DNA from: Pythium myriotylum
Lineage: Eukaryota; Oomycota; Peronosporomycetes; Pythiales; Pythiaceae
Length of the DNA: 64,000 nt
NCBI GenBank assembly: GCA_023091665.1
Contig: JALJCQ010000015.1
Location: forward strand, 2,108,001 to 2,172,000
Direction: 5' to 3'
In this document: positions 41,836-51,855 of the stretch, piece after piece
Numbering within the stretch: position 1 is the first letter of the stretch
Layout: each line of letters starts with the position of its first letter
Translations under genes and position numbers: made by a program
The notes under the pieces: model-generated
The model's database searches: none
Seen by the model: the letters and a program-made list of their open reading frames with translations, nothing else
What the model was told of the DNA's origin: nothing

Positions 41836-44484
41836 CTACATCGGAAGTGGGTCGACATAAGTGAAGCCCTTGAACTCGTTGCGCATGCCGATTGGCGCCG
41901 GCTGATCCGGTGCCGAGTCCATTACATCTTGACGCTTGAAGAACTCGGGGATGTTTGTGAGTTCACCGTCGCGCTTGACCGTCGGCTTAAATGGTACCGC
42001 CACTTCGCGCTTGTAGAGCCGCTCCCAGTCAATACTAGAGAAGAACGGGTGTTCCATGATCTCATTGGGGCCTGTAGGACCTGAACCGAGGCGCTTCGTT
42101 GGGTCCTTGGTCATGAGTCCGCGGAGGACCGACTTCGCCTCGTCCGAGAACGTATCGGAAGGGAACCGTAGAGGCATGCGCACGATATTCTCGAAGTTTC
42201 GCTTGCGATTGGAGTTGAAGAATGGCGTGTAACCGGCGATCATCTCGAAGAGCATAACACCGAGACTCCAATAATCCACTGACTTCCCGTACGGCATCCG
42301 GCGAATGAGTTCTGGCGCAATGTATTCGGGCGTGCCACAGAAGGTCTTCAGGCCTTCACCTTTGGCATCGAAGTGGTCACTTGAGAGACCGAAGTCAGTG
42401 ATCGCAATGAAGCCTTGGTCGTCCATAAGAATGTTTTCAGGCTTGAGGTCGCGGTAGACAACGTTGTATGTGTGTAAATGGGACAACGCAAGCACGCACT
42501 GAGCTGCGTAAAAGCGAGCACGCTCTTCGTCGAATCGACGGGCCTGCTTCAAGTGGAAGTGTAGCGTACCGCCATTGTAATAGTCCATGACGAAGAAAAG
42601 CTTGGCTTCGTTCTGAAACGCGTACCGCAGCTTGACAGCGAACGGGTGATCAATGCCTTCCAGGATACGACGCTCAGTCTTCGTGTGCTCCACTTGGTTT
42701 TTGGCGAACACTGCAGCTTTCTTGATTACCTTCATTGCGTAAATCTTGCCGCCACTCGAACTGCTGCTACTCGCGCTGTTGAAGCCCGAATAGTTCGATG
42801 CGTCGGCTCGCGAGCTACCGTGAGAAGATGGTCGCTTGGATCGTTTCTTCTTCACAAGCATGACTTTGCCGAACGCTCCGCGACCAACAACACGGAGAAG
42901 CTGGAAATCATCCAGACCCACAGTCTCTTTCGGAGGCTGGGTTCGTGAGTGACTCCTTACCCGTGTGCTTCCGCGGCCATTCGCCTGCCGTTCCCCCAAT
43001 CCCGCAAGACCGGTCATCGTCGCAGCGAGTTGGTCGTCTCCTCCTGCCGCACGCAGTGCGTTCATGCGGACCTCGCGGTTGATCAGACGGTGGAACTCGT
43101 ACGCGCTAGGTGTTGCGAGGAACTTGAACACTGATTCCAAAGCGTCTTTCGTGGTATAAGCCGGGCTGTTGGACACACTGCTATCCGGGCCTGCAGAGAG
43201 GCACATGCAGCCAACAATAGACGAGTCAGAGCCCAGTGGCGGTGAAACTCCGCGACCGGATCCTGGAGGCGACGAGGCACTGTTCTCATCGTCCGTGACA
43301 GGGTGCCTAGGACTATCCATCTTGGATGCTTCTCCGTTAACATTACCACCGATCTCGACGTTCAGCGGTTCAGCGGATCGCTTCCAACAAATGCTGTGCT
43401 GCGAGAACCATCGTTTGAACCCGGAGCTCCATTTCGGGTCGACTTTGTGGCTCGATTCCACGAACGCAACGTTTCCCAGTCGGTTTTTGAGTTCGTACCG
43501 ATATTTCTCGATGAGGTTCGTCACCAAAATACCACCATAGCCGTACGCGATGAAGTGGATCTTGTGGGCTGCTGAAGGGAATATGTACTGTTTCCACACG
43601 TGGTCACAATGCTCCTCTTGTGTCGATGATCCCTGGATCGGCAGCTTGCGCTCGACGCCGTCGGGGCCGACCATCGTTTGTGTGTTCATGTTCGGGTTCA
43701 TCACGAGGATCCCATACCCGGCCTCTCGGGCTTTGCGAAAGTACGGAATCATCGAACCCACCTGGACGCCCTCCTGAAGCAGAAGTGTTCGGCTCCAGAT
43801 ACCGCAGCTCAGCCCCCGCGAACTGCACACGAAAACGAGCAGTTTCTCCGCGATAGCGTAGTTCTCGGATGTGTGGAAAATGCAGCGCGGCACGTCCGAA
43901 TCAATCATGGTACGGAAACCATCGGCCGTGGAGCAAATACTAGATGACGACGAGCGCACGCTGCTACCCGTCTGACCGGAGCTCGCATAGGACGAGGCGA
44001 CCGAGACAGTCGAGCTGCCGTCGTACGCGCCATCGAGCGCCGGAATCGCCTGCTCCACGAACTGGAACTCGCGCAGCATCTTGGAGTGCACGTGCTCGAT
44101 GAGTCCTCTGAGGAGGCCTTCGCCAAACGTGCGCATCTCGTCCTTGGTGATCTTCTGGTTGGTGTCGCGGTGGCAGACCTCGCCTTTGTCGTTGAGTCGG
44201 AACTGCTCGTGCTGCCACTCGGGCGCGAAGGCGGGCGGCGCCGAGACCTCGCAGATGGTGTCCATCTCCGGGATGGCGCCTCCGTAGAGAAGCACGGGCG
44301 ACGGCAAGTGCGACTTGTGGGGCGGCGGGGGCGGCGGCCGCCTCCGCGGGTGGCTGCCGGCGCCATTTCGGTGATGCGGCGGCAGTCCGGCGGCGGGCGC
44401 GGCGCTGCGCAGGAAGGCGCCGCCCTCGACCTCGTCCTGCGAGCTGCCGTAGGCGCCCGTGCGGTCCCACTTGACGCGGATCAT
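41836..44484 (-). CDS. Arb2/FAM172-like domain fused to an AGC protein kinase
   Basis: A single exon of 882 residues from the ATG at 44484. An N-terminal Pro-rich stretch (PHHRNGAGSHPRRRPPPPPP) precedes an alpha/beta-hydrolase-like Arb2/FAM172 domain: LLVFVCSSRGLSCGIWSRTL, GYGILVMNPNMNTQTM, IHFIAYGYGGILVTNLIE and FVESSHKVDPKWSSGFKRW with KRWFSQHSICW. A Ser-rich linker leads to a complete AGC kinase: GRGAFGKVMLV, AMKVIKK, VYRDLKPENIL, ITDFGLSSD, activation loop LKTFCGTPEYIAPE, then the AGC C-tail with NEFKGFTYVDPLPM, a hydrophobic motif (FKGFTY). So the protein should be activated by phosphorylation at the TFCGTP threonine and at the hydrophobic motif. The role of the Arb2-like part is unknown. 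The frame is continuous, so fusion by missed splice or missed stop is unlikely. Confidence 0.85.
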   Translation of the reverse strand: MIRVKWDRTGAYGSSQDEVEGGAFLRSAAPAAGLPPHHRNGAGSHPRRRPPPPPPHKSHLPSPVLLYGGAIPEMDTICEVSAPPAFAPEWQHEQFRLNDKGEVCHRDTNQKITKDEMRTFGEGLLRGLIEHVHSKMLREFQFVEQAIPALDGAYDGSSTVSVASSYASSGQTGSSVRSSSSSICSTADGFRTMIDSDVPRCIFHTSENYAIAEKLLVFVCSSRGLSCGIWSRTLLLQEGVQVGSMIPYFRKAREAGYGILVMNPNMNTQTMVGPDGVERKLPIQGSSTQEEHCDHVWKQYIFPSAAHKIHFIAYGYGGILVTNLIEKYRYELKNRLGNVAFVESSHKVDPKWSSGFKRWFSQHSICWKRSAEPLNVEIGGNVNGEASKMDSPRHPVTDDENSASSPPGSGRGVSPPLGSDSSIVGCMCLSAGPDSSVSNSPAYTTKDALESVFKFLATPSAYEFHRLINREVRMNALRAAGGDDQLAATMTGLAGLGERQANGRGSTRVRSHSRTQPPKETVGLDDFQLLRVVGRGAFGKVMLVKKKRSKRPSSHGSSRADASNYSGFNSASSSSSSGGKIYAMKVIKKAAVFAKNQVEHTKTERRILEGIDHPFAVKLRYAFQNEAKLFFVMDYYNGGTLHFHLKQARRFDEERARFYAAQCVLALSHLHTYNVVYRDLKPENILMDDQGFIAITDFGLSSDHFDAKGEGLKTFCGTPEYIAPELIRRMPYGKSVDYWSLGVMLFEMIAGYTPFFNSNRKRNFENIVRMPLRFPSDTFSDEAKSVLRGLMTKDPTKRLGSGPTGPNEIMEHPFFSSIDWERLYKREVAVPFKPTVKRDGELTNIPEFFKRQDVMDSAPDQPAPIGMRNEFKGFTYVDPLPM

Positions 44485-44970
44485 GGCTCGGGGGCAGTCG
44501 GGGCGCGAGATATACGAGTGAGCACGCGGACTTGTCGCGAGCGGCCACGACACCTCGAGATGGGCGGCTCAAAGAATGCGGCGGCCGCGCTGTACCCACC
44601 GGCGGGCCGAAGAGGGAGTCGGTGACTAAGAGATCCAGTGACAGCGGCACTCAGCCATAGACGGCGAGAGATCCAGTTCACGAGGGAGGGGGCTCCCCCA
44701 CGCGAATGCCTCGCTGACAAGGACGAGCAAACGGGTGCTCTTCTCCCGGTCGAGCCAGCTGGCACGCCCAGGGAGAGAGTCAGACCAGCCCCGCTTTAGC
44801 GATCTTGACGGAGGTAAACGAAACTGTTTACAATATCGAGAAAGACGTTGAAGAGTTCGTAAAGAGAGGGAGTTAAGTGGCGCTGACCAAGACAGAAGGA
44901 GAAGCACCCCACGGCTATCCGTTAATGGTACAACATGCGTTACGTTAACTCCAACATGGCTCCATGACAC
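44485..44970. other. intergenic region between two minus-strand genes
   Basis: About 490 bases between the kinase start (44484) and the end of the upstream PX-PDZ gene (44971). It must hold the 5' leader and promoter of the kinase gene and the 3' end of the other. The sequence open to 44553 in frame with the kinase has only a GTG start. I see no further feature. Confidence 0.45.
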
Positions 44971-47900
44971 CTATCCGATCAGCGACGCCACGCGATCCCA
45001 GATCGTGGCGCCGCTCGTCGGGTTGTGGTTGTTGTGGGAAAGCGACGAGCGATCCGAGAACTCACTAAAGCCGTGGGGCTTGAAGCCCGCCGGGCTCGAG
45101 TGGTCGCTCCCGTCGTCGTCGTCCTTTTGGTTGTTGCCATTTCGATTCTTCATGCCCGACGACGAGGCGCCACCGTAGCCGTTGTGCGCACCCGCGACAT
45201 AGTTCTTCTCCGACGTGCGATAAGTCCGTGAGCTGCTGTTGCTGGAAAAGGGCGAGTCTGCCGGGAAGCCGAAGCGACTGCGCTGGAAATCGTACGGGTT
45301 TGTGCCCTGATTAATCATCGACGCGTAGTTACGCTTCTCGGCTTCGGTGAGGACTTCCACTTGATGGCGCCACACAGCGACTTGTTGGCTCAAACTCTCC
45401 ACTTCCTCGGAATGTTCCTCAGCCAACTTCTGTAGGTACTCCTCGTGCTTGCGTTGCATGTCGTCAAGAGCAGCATCGAGTTCCTTTTGCATCTTGCGCT
45501 CGGCCAGTGCTTTAGCGCTCTCGATCGATTTGTTGGACTCCTTGACGAGCCGTTCCTCGTACTCCGCAATCTTCTGGATGGCATTCGCGTGAGCCTTTTC
45601 GATCAATTTTTGGTGCTCCACTTTTGCCTGAGAGAGTTCATCTTGAGACGCTTTCAGTTGTTGCTTCGCTTGGTTGTTGTCGAGCTTCGAATCAGCGACT
45701 TCTTGAAGCAAGCTAGCGATTCGATCACGCTGTTCTTGGAGCTGCTCTTCCAACTTGGCTTTTTCCTTTGCTGCTAATTCCTGTTGAAGTCGAAGCTCTC
45801 GATTTGCGTCGTGCAAGGTGCCGATTTCGTTGCGGATTGACGCGTTCTCGACCAGAGCTAAGTGCAAGCTACTGCACAAGTCAGCTTGAGCTTCGGAGAC
45901 GCAATCGAGGCTACTCTCGAAAGTTTTGCGTGGGTCGTGTCGATGACCGCGGCGACGCGACTCTGATGACGGGTCTTGCTCTGCGAGGTCAGTTTCGAGG
46001 AACGGGCTGTAGTCTAATCCACACATATCCACAGGTTAGTGTTATGAATAAATGGATAACTTGGAGGACTCGGATTACCTTTGAACCACCGAAAGCAAAT
46101 AGACGTTGGTCGAGACGCCTTGGTCAGGGCTTTCATCACTTCCGCGAAACTCATTCCGAAAGTACTCTCGTTATTGATCGACACCAACACGAAACCCTTC
46201 GCCAACCGTTTCTCCGTGCCGATGTGACCGACCCGAGATGAGAAGAACTACACCCACGGTTATTGATCGACAAGGCAGATCGCAGCACACCCAACTTACC
46301 ACTGGCGGAATCTCAAGCATAGCGGCTTCCACATCTCGCAACTTGCAAGCACCGAGTGCAAACCCCATTGGCCCGTCCGTCGTGCTCCAAATGCCTTGCC
46401 CCTTTCGTTTATCAAGCCTCCTCCACTCCTTCTCGTCCAGTTTATCATCATCCATTATCGCGTCTCCAGCCAACGTCTTCCGCCGCAGACGTAAATCATG
46501 GAGCATAGACTGCGAGAGAAAGGTGAAGAAACCTCGAGAGATGAGATCCTGAAAATCACCACCCACGTCGTCCCACGAAAAGATCTCTTCGATCTGGTTG
46601 TCCAATAGTGTATCAGCGGTCTCACCTCGGCGTCGGCCGAATAAGTCTGAAAAGACCGACCCGAAGATACCACCAACGCTCGCAGCTGTTGATTTCCGCG
46701 AGTCCACACTGTGGAAGCGCTTTTGACTCACCACGTCAGCAGAACTGCTTGGAGCTCTGTTTGGTGCAGCGTTCGATCTTAGTGTCGCGAGCGACGCAGG
46801 TGTCGACGGCGTCACGTCAACACTACCCTGGAATGGCGTTGATGTCGAATCACGTCGACCGTGTTTCTCACTGATTCCAGGAGTGGCATTGCTGCTGTTC
46901 CCAGCATCATTCGGCTGCAAATACACGCTCCGGCCTCGCGGTCGACGTTGGATCTGTGGGTTATAGACGAATCGGAGGCGCAGGGGCATGCCGGCCGTGC
47001 GGAGATGCGAAAGAACCTTGTCAAACGGCTCGTCTGCAACATCCACCCCATTTATGCGAACGAGCTTGGAGCCAATATTCAGCTGCGCGAGATTCTGATC
47101 GAGTTCTGAGACGTCACGAAGAAAGCCACTGACCATGGCACCGATGTACTTGCCTTCTTGCTCGTGGCTCGCCGTGAGCCGCAGTCCTAGGCCTGAGTTG
47201 GTGTCGAGTGATGACCGCAGCTTGGACGGATAGACCGGGGCCTTGGCCAATTGAATATTGATTTCTTCCATCGCGAAGGCAAACGAGGGCATTCCACGGA
47301 AGACATGTGGGAAAGGTAGATTCGCTCCTGCGAAGAGAAAGCTCGCGAGGATCATGGCGGGAACGGACTCCTTGGAATCAATCCCATGGCCGAGGCCATC
47401 GAACACGCCTTTCTGGACGCAATAGGTCTGCGTATTGTCGATCACCCCTGTGAGCCATGAGCGAAGCTCGACGATTCGGTCACTGCATGATTTTGCTGAG
47501 AAAATTTTCATGTACGCCTGCGATAGACGTGGAACGACCATGGAGCTGAGCAACTCGGACGAGTGGGCCACGTAGCGTTGGAAGTGGCTGTACCGCCGGT
47601 AAATCTTCCATCTACGAACCTCGCAGCGTTAGCATTTCTCCCATGCAGCTGATCACGACGTGTGACTCACGTTTTCTTCTCCGTGTCGTTCTTGCCGATC
47701 GAGCACTCGAACACGTATCTGTGGCGAAACAATCAATCCATCAGCGCTGCGACCAGCAGTTGCGAGGTGCCCAAACAGCCGTCTTCACTCACATGTCAAC
47801 GTCATCTGGTGTGCGGTAGTATCCCAGTGGCTTGACGAAGATCGGTTGCGCGGCCACGAGCTCGACGAGCTGCGGCCATTCTTCGATGAGCGTGAAGGAG

Positions 47901-47974
47901 CGGTTGGGCTCGTGGAGGTGGGGCCGCGGCAGCTTGAGCGCGCGGCTGATGCTGTCGACGAGCACGTGGGCCAT
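44971..47974 (-). CDS. PX-PDZ-PDZ-coiled-coil scaffold protein
   Basis: Five exons (47974-47793, 47718-47671, 47611-46300, 46247-46079, 46013-44971) encode 917 residues; all joins keep the frame. Residues 1-120 hold a PX domain: YVFECSIGKND, KIYRRYSHFQRYVAHS, RIVELRSWLTG. The first PDZ is near residue 230 (GLGLRLTASH to GSKLVRINGVDVADEP). A Ser-rich linker follows, then a second PDZ around the 46.1 kb exons (RLAKGFVLVSINNESTFGMSF). The C-terminal third is a coiled coil (LAAKEKAKLEEQLQEQ and onwards) ending in a Ser/Asn-rich tail. PX domains bind phosphoinositides, so the protein probably gathers partners on endosomal or plasma membranes. I know no family with exactly this order. The second PDZ is split by two introns, which explains why its parts look like separate open frames. 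Confidence 0.75.
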
Positions 47975-49243
47975 TGTCGGCACTCTGCGCCGTCTCAGTC
48001 GCCGAGAGCCGGGTGTCGACGCGGTCGGGAGTCGCCGCGCGCGCCGGCGCCGAGGTGTCCGCTGAGCAGCTCTTTTTCGAAGGAAACCGCCGCGGACGGA
48101 CACGGTCCGTGTGACGACGTCTCTACGTTAAGTGCGAAGTGACGAGAACATCGAACTTAGGGAAGTGTAGCTCCGTCAGTGTGCTGAAAGTTGATAGTAT
48201 ATTCGTTTTAGAGATTCATTTCGTTTCCTCGTGATTGCTGACACGTTCGACTGAGATTGGCACCCGCCGGTCAGCCCGCAGCGACTGTACGCAGGTTCGC
48301 AGTGAAAAGAAAGAAAAAAAGAAAGAAAAAAAAACTAGGAAAACGGAATAAATTCCCCGACGGGTTAAGTTCACCCCGCGGCGCCGCCCGGTCTGCTCCA
48401 AGATCGCACGTCAGCGTCGTGAGGTCGTGGGCGGTTCCTCGCCAGTCACGAGCTCCTTCGCCGAGGGTTCCGAGGAGGCGGCGAGCGAAAGATCGACGCG
48501 GAGAGAAATGCTCACGACCGGCTCCTCCAGCTGGCGGCGGCGAAATCTTCCGACGGAAGGCGATCGCGAGTGCGACATCTCGCTCCGGTGGATCTTCCAG
48601 GAGCGGCGCGAGCCCACGCGGCCCGAGAAGCGAGCGGCCGTTGGGACTTGGGAGGCTTGGAGCTGCTCCCAGTCGCAGCCATTGTGGACGCTCGGCCATG
48701 TGACTGGAGAACGGTTCTGATTTGGTGTGCATGGGGCCAGTCAAGCGCCGAGGTTTTATTCTCTGCCGCCGGGGCGGCGGATGAGGTTTTGAGGTTTGGA
48801 AGAGTCCGCGCGCGAGGTGGAATCCGGCGCTGTCCGAACCGGGGAGGAGTTCAGGCTTTGTGCCATTCCGCTTGTGATTGAGCTCCTGGCTGGGGCCAGC
48901 CAGAGATCCGGCGACACCAGCGCGCGACAGACACCCCACCCGACGACCGAGGCCTCTCCCCTCGAGGCGACGCGACCACCGAGCGCGCAGTTCCCAAGAC
49001 GGTCGAGAGCCGCGCGAGGTGTCCAGCGAGAGGCAACGCTTTTCCCGCGCTCTCTGCCGCGGCCATTGGTAACGCCCGGTTCCGCGAGACTTCCGAGAAG
49101 CCGAAGCGCGTGCGGAAAAGCGAATAAGAAAGTCGGCGCCGCGGATTGGGAGCGCTCGCCGATCACGCCAGTCAGTTGGAACCACTTCGACCGACTCCAA
49201 GTGACTGCAGAACCAACTTCGACCCTCGCCAGCGACCGCGAGC
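47975..49243. other. intergenic region before the bZIP-PAS gene
   Basis: About 1.27 kb. A purine-rich run lies near 48301-48340. From 48400 to 49240 the sequence is GC-rich and full of overlapping open frames on both strands, none with a domain I recognise, so it is more likely leader and promoter of the bZIP-PAS gene than coding. The ATG at 49244 is well placed for that gene. Confidence 0.45.
48301..48340. repeat. purine tract of GA and A runs
   Basis: An almost pure purine strand (AGTGAAAAGAAAGA and similar, ending in a run of nine or so As) lies in the region between the divergent PX-PDZ and bZIP genes. It may influence promoter structure or nucleosome placement, or simply be a microsatellite prone to length change. 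Confidence 0.6.
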
Positions 49244-50746
49244 ATGGACTTCTCGGCCCCTTCCGAAGCCGATGTCGACATGGCCATCCATGATGATGCG
49301 CTGCTCGACATCAACCTCGCCGCGCAGTACGGCGCGCCCGGCAGCGGCCACGGCGGCGCGCTCATGGGCAACGGCCTCGCGGATGCCTTCATCGCCGGGA
49401 TGATCCCGGGCGTGGCGCCGCTCGGCGGCCACGCGCAGCAGCAGGGCCACCACCAGCAACAGCAGCCCAACCAGCTCCACGCGCAGCAGCAAGGCTACGG
49501 ATCCGTGGAAGAATACGCTGCGCTCATGGGCATCAAGCTCGAGAACAACCAGGACGACATCGCCGGCGCGCCCATGGGCCACCTGCAGTCACCCATGAAC
49601 CAGTTCGGCGTCCAGTCGAACGCGGATCCGGCCAAGATCCAGGCCAACGCCGCCTACTTCGAGAACCTCTACCGCGAGCGTGTGGGCATGATGAATGGCG
49701 ATGTGAATGGCAACGTCACGTCCATGACGCTGCCAGCGGGCGTGGGCAGTGGCGTGAACCCACAGGCGATGTTTCAGCCGGGGCCGGGCCACCACAGCGG
49801 AGGCGTCTACGATCGCTCCACGGAGCTGGCCTACAACCAGATGAACCAGCGCATGTACGATCCATCGTCTGGATTCGCGGGCAGCGGGCCCGCCCCCGTG
49901 CCGGTGGCGATGCACAAGCCCGCGGCGCATCGCGTTGTCCAGCAGCACGGAATGCACGACCTCGGGGCGCAGACGCTGTCGCCCGAGATCCTGTCTGCGA
50001 TGATCAAGAACAACAACCAGACCATGCACAACTATGGTAAGTGGCACGGCGGTGGCATGGCGAGCGCGACTCCGCCTTCGATGGCGGACGCGCGTCTTGA
50101 ACGCATTTCTGAAGCCGCCTTCCTCGATGTGGATGCAGAGAACATGAGCGAGGACGAGCGCGCAGCACTTCTCAAGGAAGAGAAGAGCCGAGAGCGTAAC
50201 CGTGACCATTCGCGCAAGTCTCGTCTGCGCAAGAAAGAATACGTGGAGAACTTGAAGCAGGAAGTGCAGCAGCTGCAGATCTACCAGCAGATCTGCGAAC
50301 ACAGCCAGGATCTCATCGCGATGATCACGGCCGACCCAAAGGCGCTCTTCATCTACACGTCTGCTGCCCACGCCCGCGTCATTGGCTTCCAGACGCAGCA
50401 CTTGGTGCCTGGGCAGACGAGTTTCTATGATCTCGTGCATCCGGTGAGTAGCCGACCAACCGACGCGCTGGCAGCGAGACCATGGACTGACGTTTGAGCG
50501 TGTCTGCTAGGACCACGTCGCGGACGTTCGATCCATTCTCCAACGACTGGAGAACGTGGGCGACTCGAATCGATGTAGGTCCAGTTGGGTGTCTGTTGGG
50601 GTGTGTCTTGTGCTGACCACACGCTTGCTTGCATAGTCCGCTTCCGGATAAAGTCGGTGGAGGGCGAGTACTTCGACGCCGAGACAGTCGTGCGGATGGC
50701 TGACACGGGCATCGTGTGCTCCACACGAGTGAACCGCGACTTCTAG
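49244..50746 (+). CDS. bZIP-PAS transcription factor
   Basis: Three exons (49244-50443, 50511-50574, 50637-50746) encode 457 residues. The N-terminal 290 residues are rich in Gln, His, Gly and Met. A basic region is at about residue 322 (ERNRDHSRKSRLRKKEY), fitting bZIP N-x7-R with an unusual His-Ser in the middle, followed by a short leucine/hydrophobic heptad zipper. It then passes straight into a PAS-like domain (LIAMITADPKALFIY, HLVPGQTSFYDLVHP, SVEGEYFDAETVVRM). The bZIP-PAS order is seen in oomycetes and is not found in plants or animals as far as I know. It should bind DNA as a dimer and the PAS part may sense a ligand or partner. The ATG fits well; introns are 67 and 62 bases. Confidence 0.82.
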
Positions 50747-51855
50747 ATGTTGTTGCATAAGAACGATCGTTCTTTCCAGTCGAGGCGCTCGAACGAACGA
50801 GCGAAGCAAGTGAGCGAGGGAGGGAGGAAGGGAAGGAGACAGGCGAGGGGTGGAAAGGAGCGTTGAAGGGAAGTACTAGTACTACATTGTACGAAGCGAG
50901 TGAACGGAACGAGATGAAAGTGATCAGGAGCAAACAAAGAGCGACGTCTACCGCCTCATGGAGGGCAGAAAAACACCTCGCAATGAGGACCGTACAAAAA
51001 TCGATTACAATATATACATGGCAATCCAGAAGTCGCTGTCTTGGCTAGAGGGACCACTTGGACGGGAAGCTCAAGTCCGATTCCCGAGCTTCAACCTTCC
51101 CAGCTTGTTGAAGCTCTTGCCTTCCGAGCTGCTGCAGTACTACAATAGTAAACACCAAGCTCTCCACACGTTGGTACACACTGTCCAACGTCAAAAGAAG
51201 TTCAGAGGGGAGCGAACTCAGTCGACTCGCGCAACGTGCAATGCACGTCACGCCACGGCAGGACGCGGACAGCCTGGTCTGGCTTTGGGGTCACCGCATC
51301 CCAGTCGTTGGGGTCAGCGTGGCAGCCCCCACCCCTCGTGTCAGAGTGGGACCCACGGTGGCGGCACCGCCGTCAGTCAGCTCGGTCTCTCGGAGACTAG
51401 AGCGCGCGATGGGATTGGAGATGGCGAGCGCCAGGTGGTCCGCCTGTCTCGGTTCACTGCCAAGAGGCACTCGCAGATCGCTTGACCAGCTGGCCAGAAT
51501 GGAATCTGAGGCGCATCTCCTCCATCACGGCGGGAAGAGTGGCGACGCCGAGAGCTTGGAGGGAACGCGGGGCTGCCCACGAGAGCAGCCCAGATGGCCG
51601 ACAGCGACAGCGCCATCTCTCGCTGCAGAGTCCGGGCTGACCTGCTTCAGCTGCGCAGTGTTCAACGAGTGCAGCGCGACGGGAAGCGCTGCTTCGCCCG
51701 CATACCCAGATCGACACCCACGAACTCACACGACCGACTTCGGGAACACCGAGCAACTGACTCACAATTGCGAGAGACATCCACGTGAGCGACTGCAGTA
51801 ACTGCCCACGCGAGTTTGTCCAGAGTCCACGAGGACCGAGCCGTCGATTCACAAA
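50747..51855. other. intergenic region between bZIP-PAS and BT1 genes
   Basis: About 1.1 kb. Open frames of up to 186 codons exist on both strands, but none has a recognisable domain and their composition is low-complexity. The region most likely holds the 3' end of the bZIP gene and the promoter of the BT1 gene. No RNA gene seen. Confidence 0.45.

Noticed and set aside
48271..49470. 399-codon minus-strand open frame before and over the bZIP-PAS start
   Set aside because: It overlaps the bZIP first exon in antisense, is Arg/Pro/Ser-rich and has no domain; GC-rich sequence often yields such frames.
50958..51801. Open frames between bZIP-PAS and BT1
   Set aside because: No recognisable domain and no clear intron pattern joins them; treated as intergenic.
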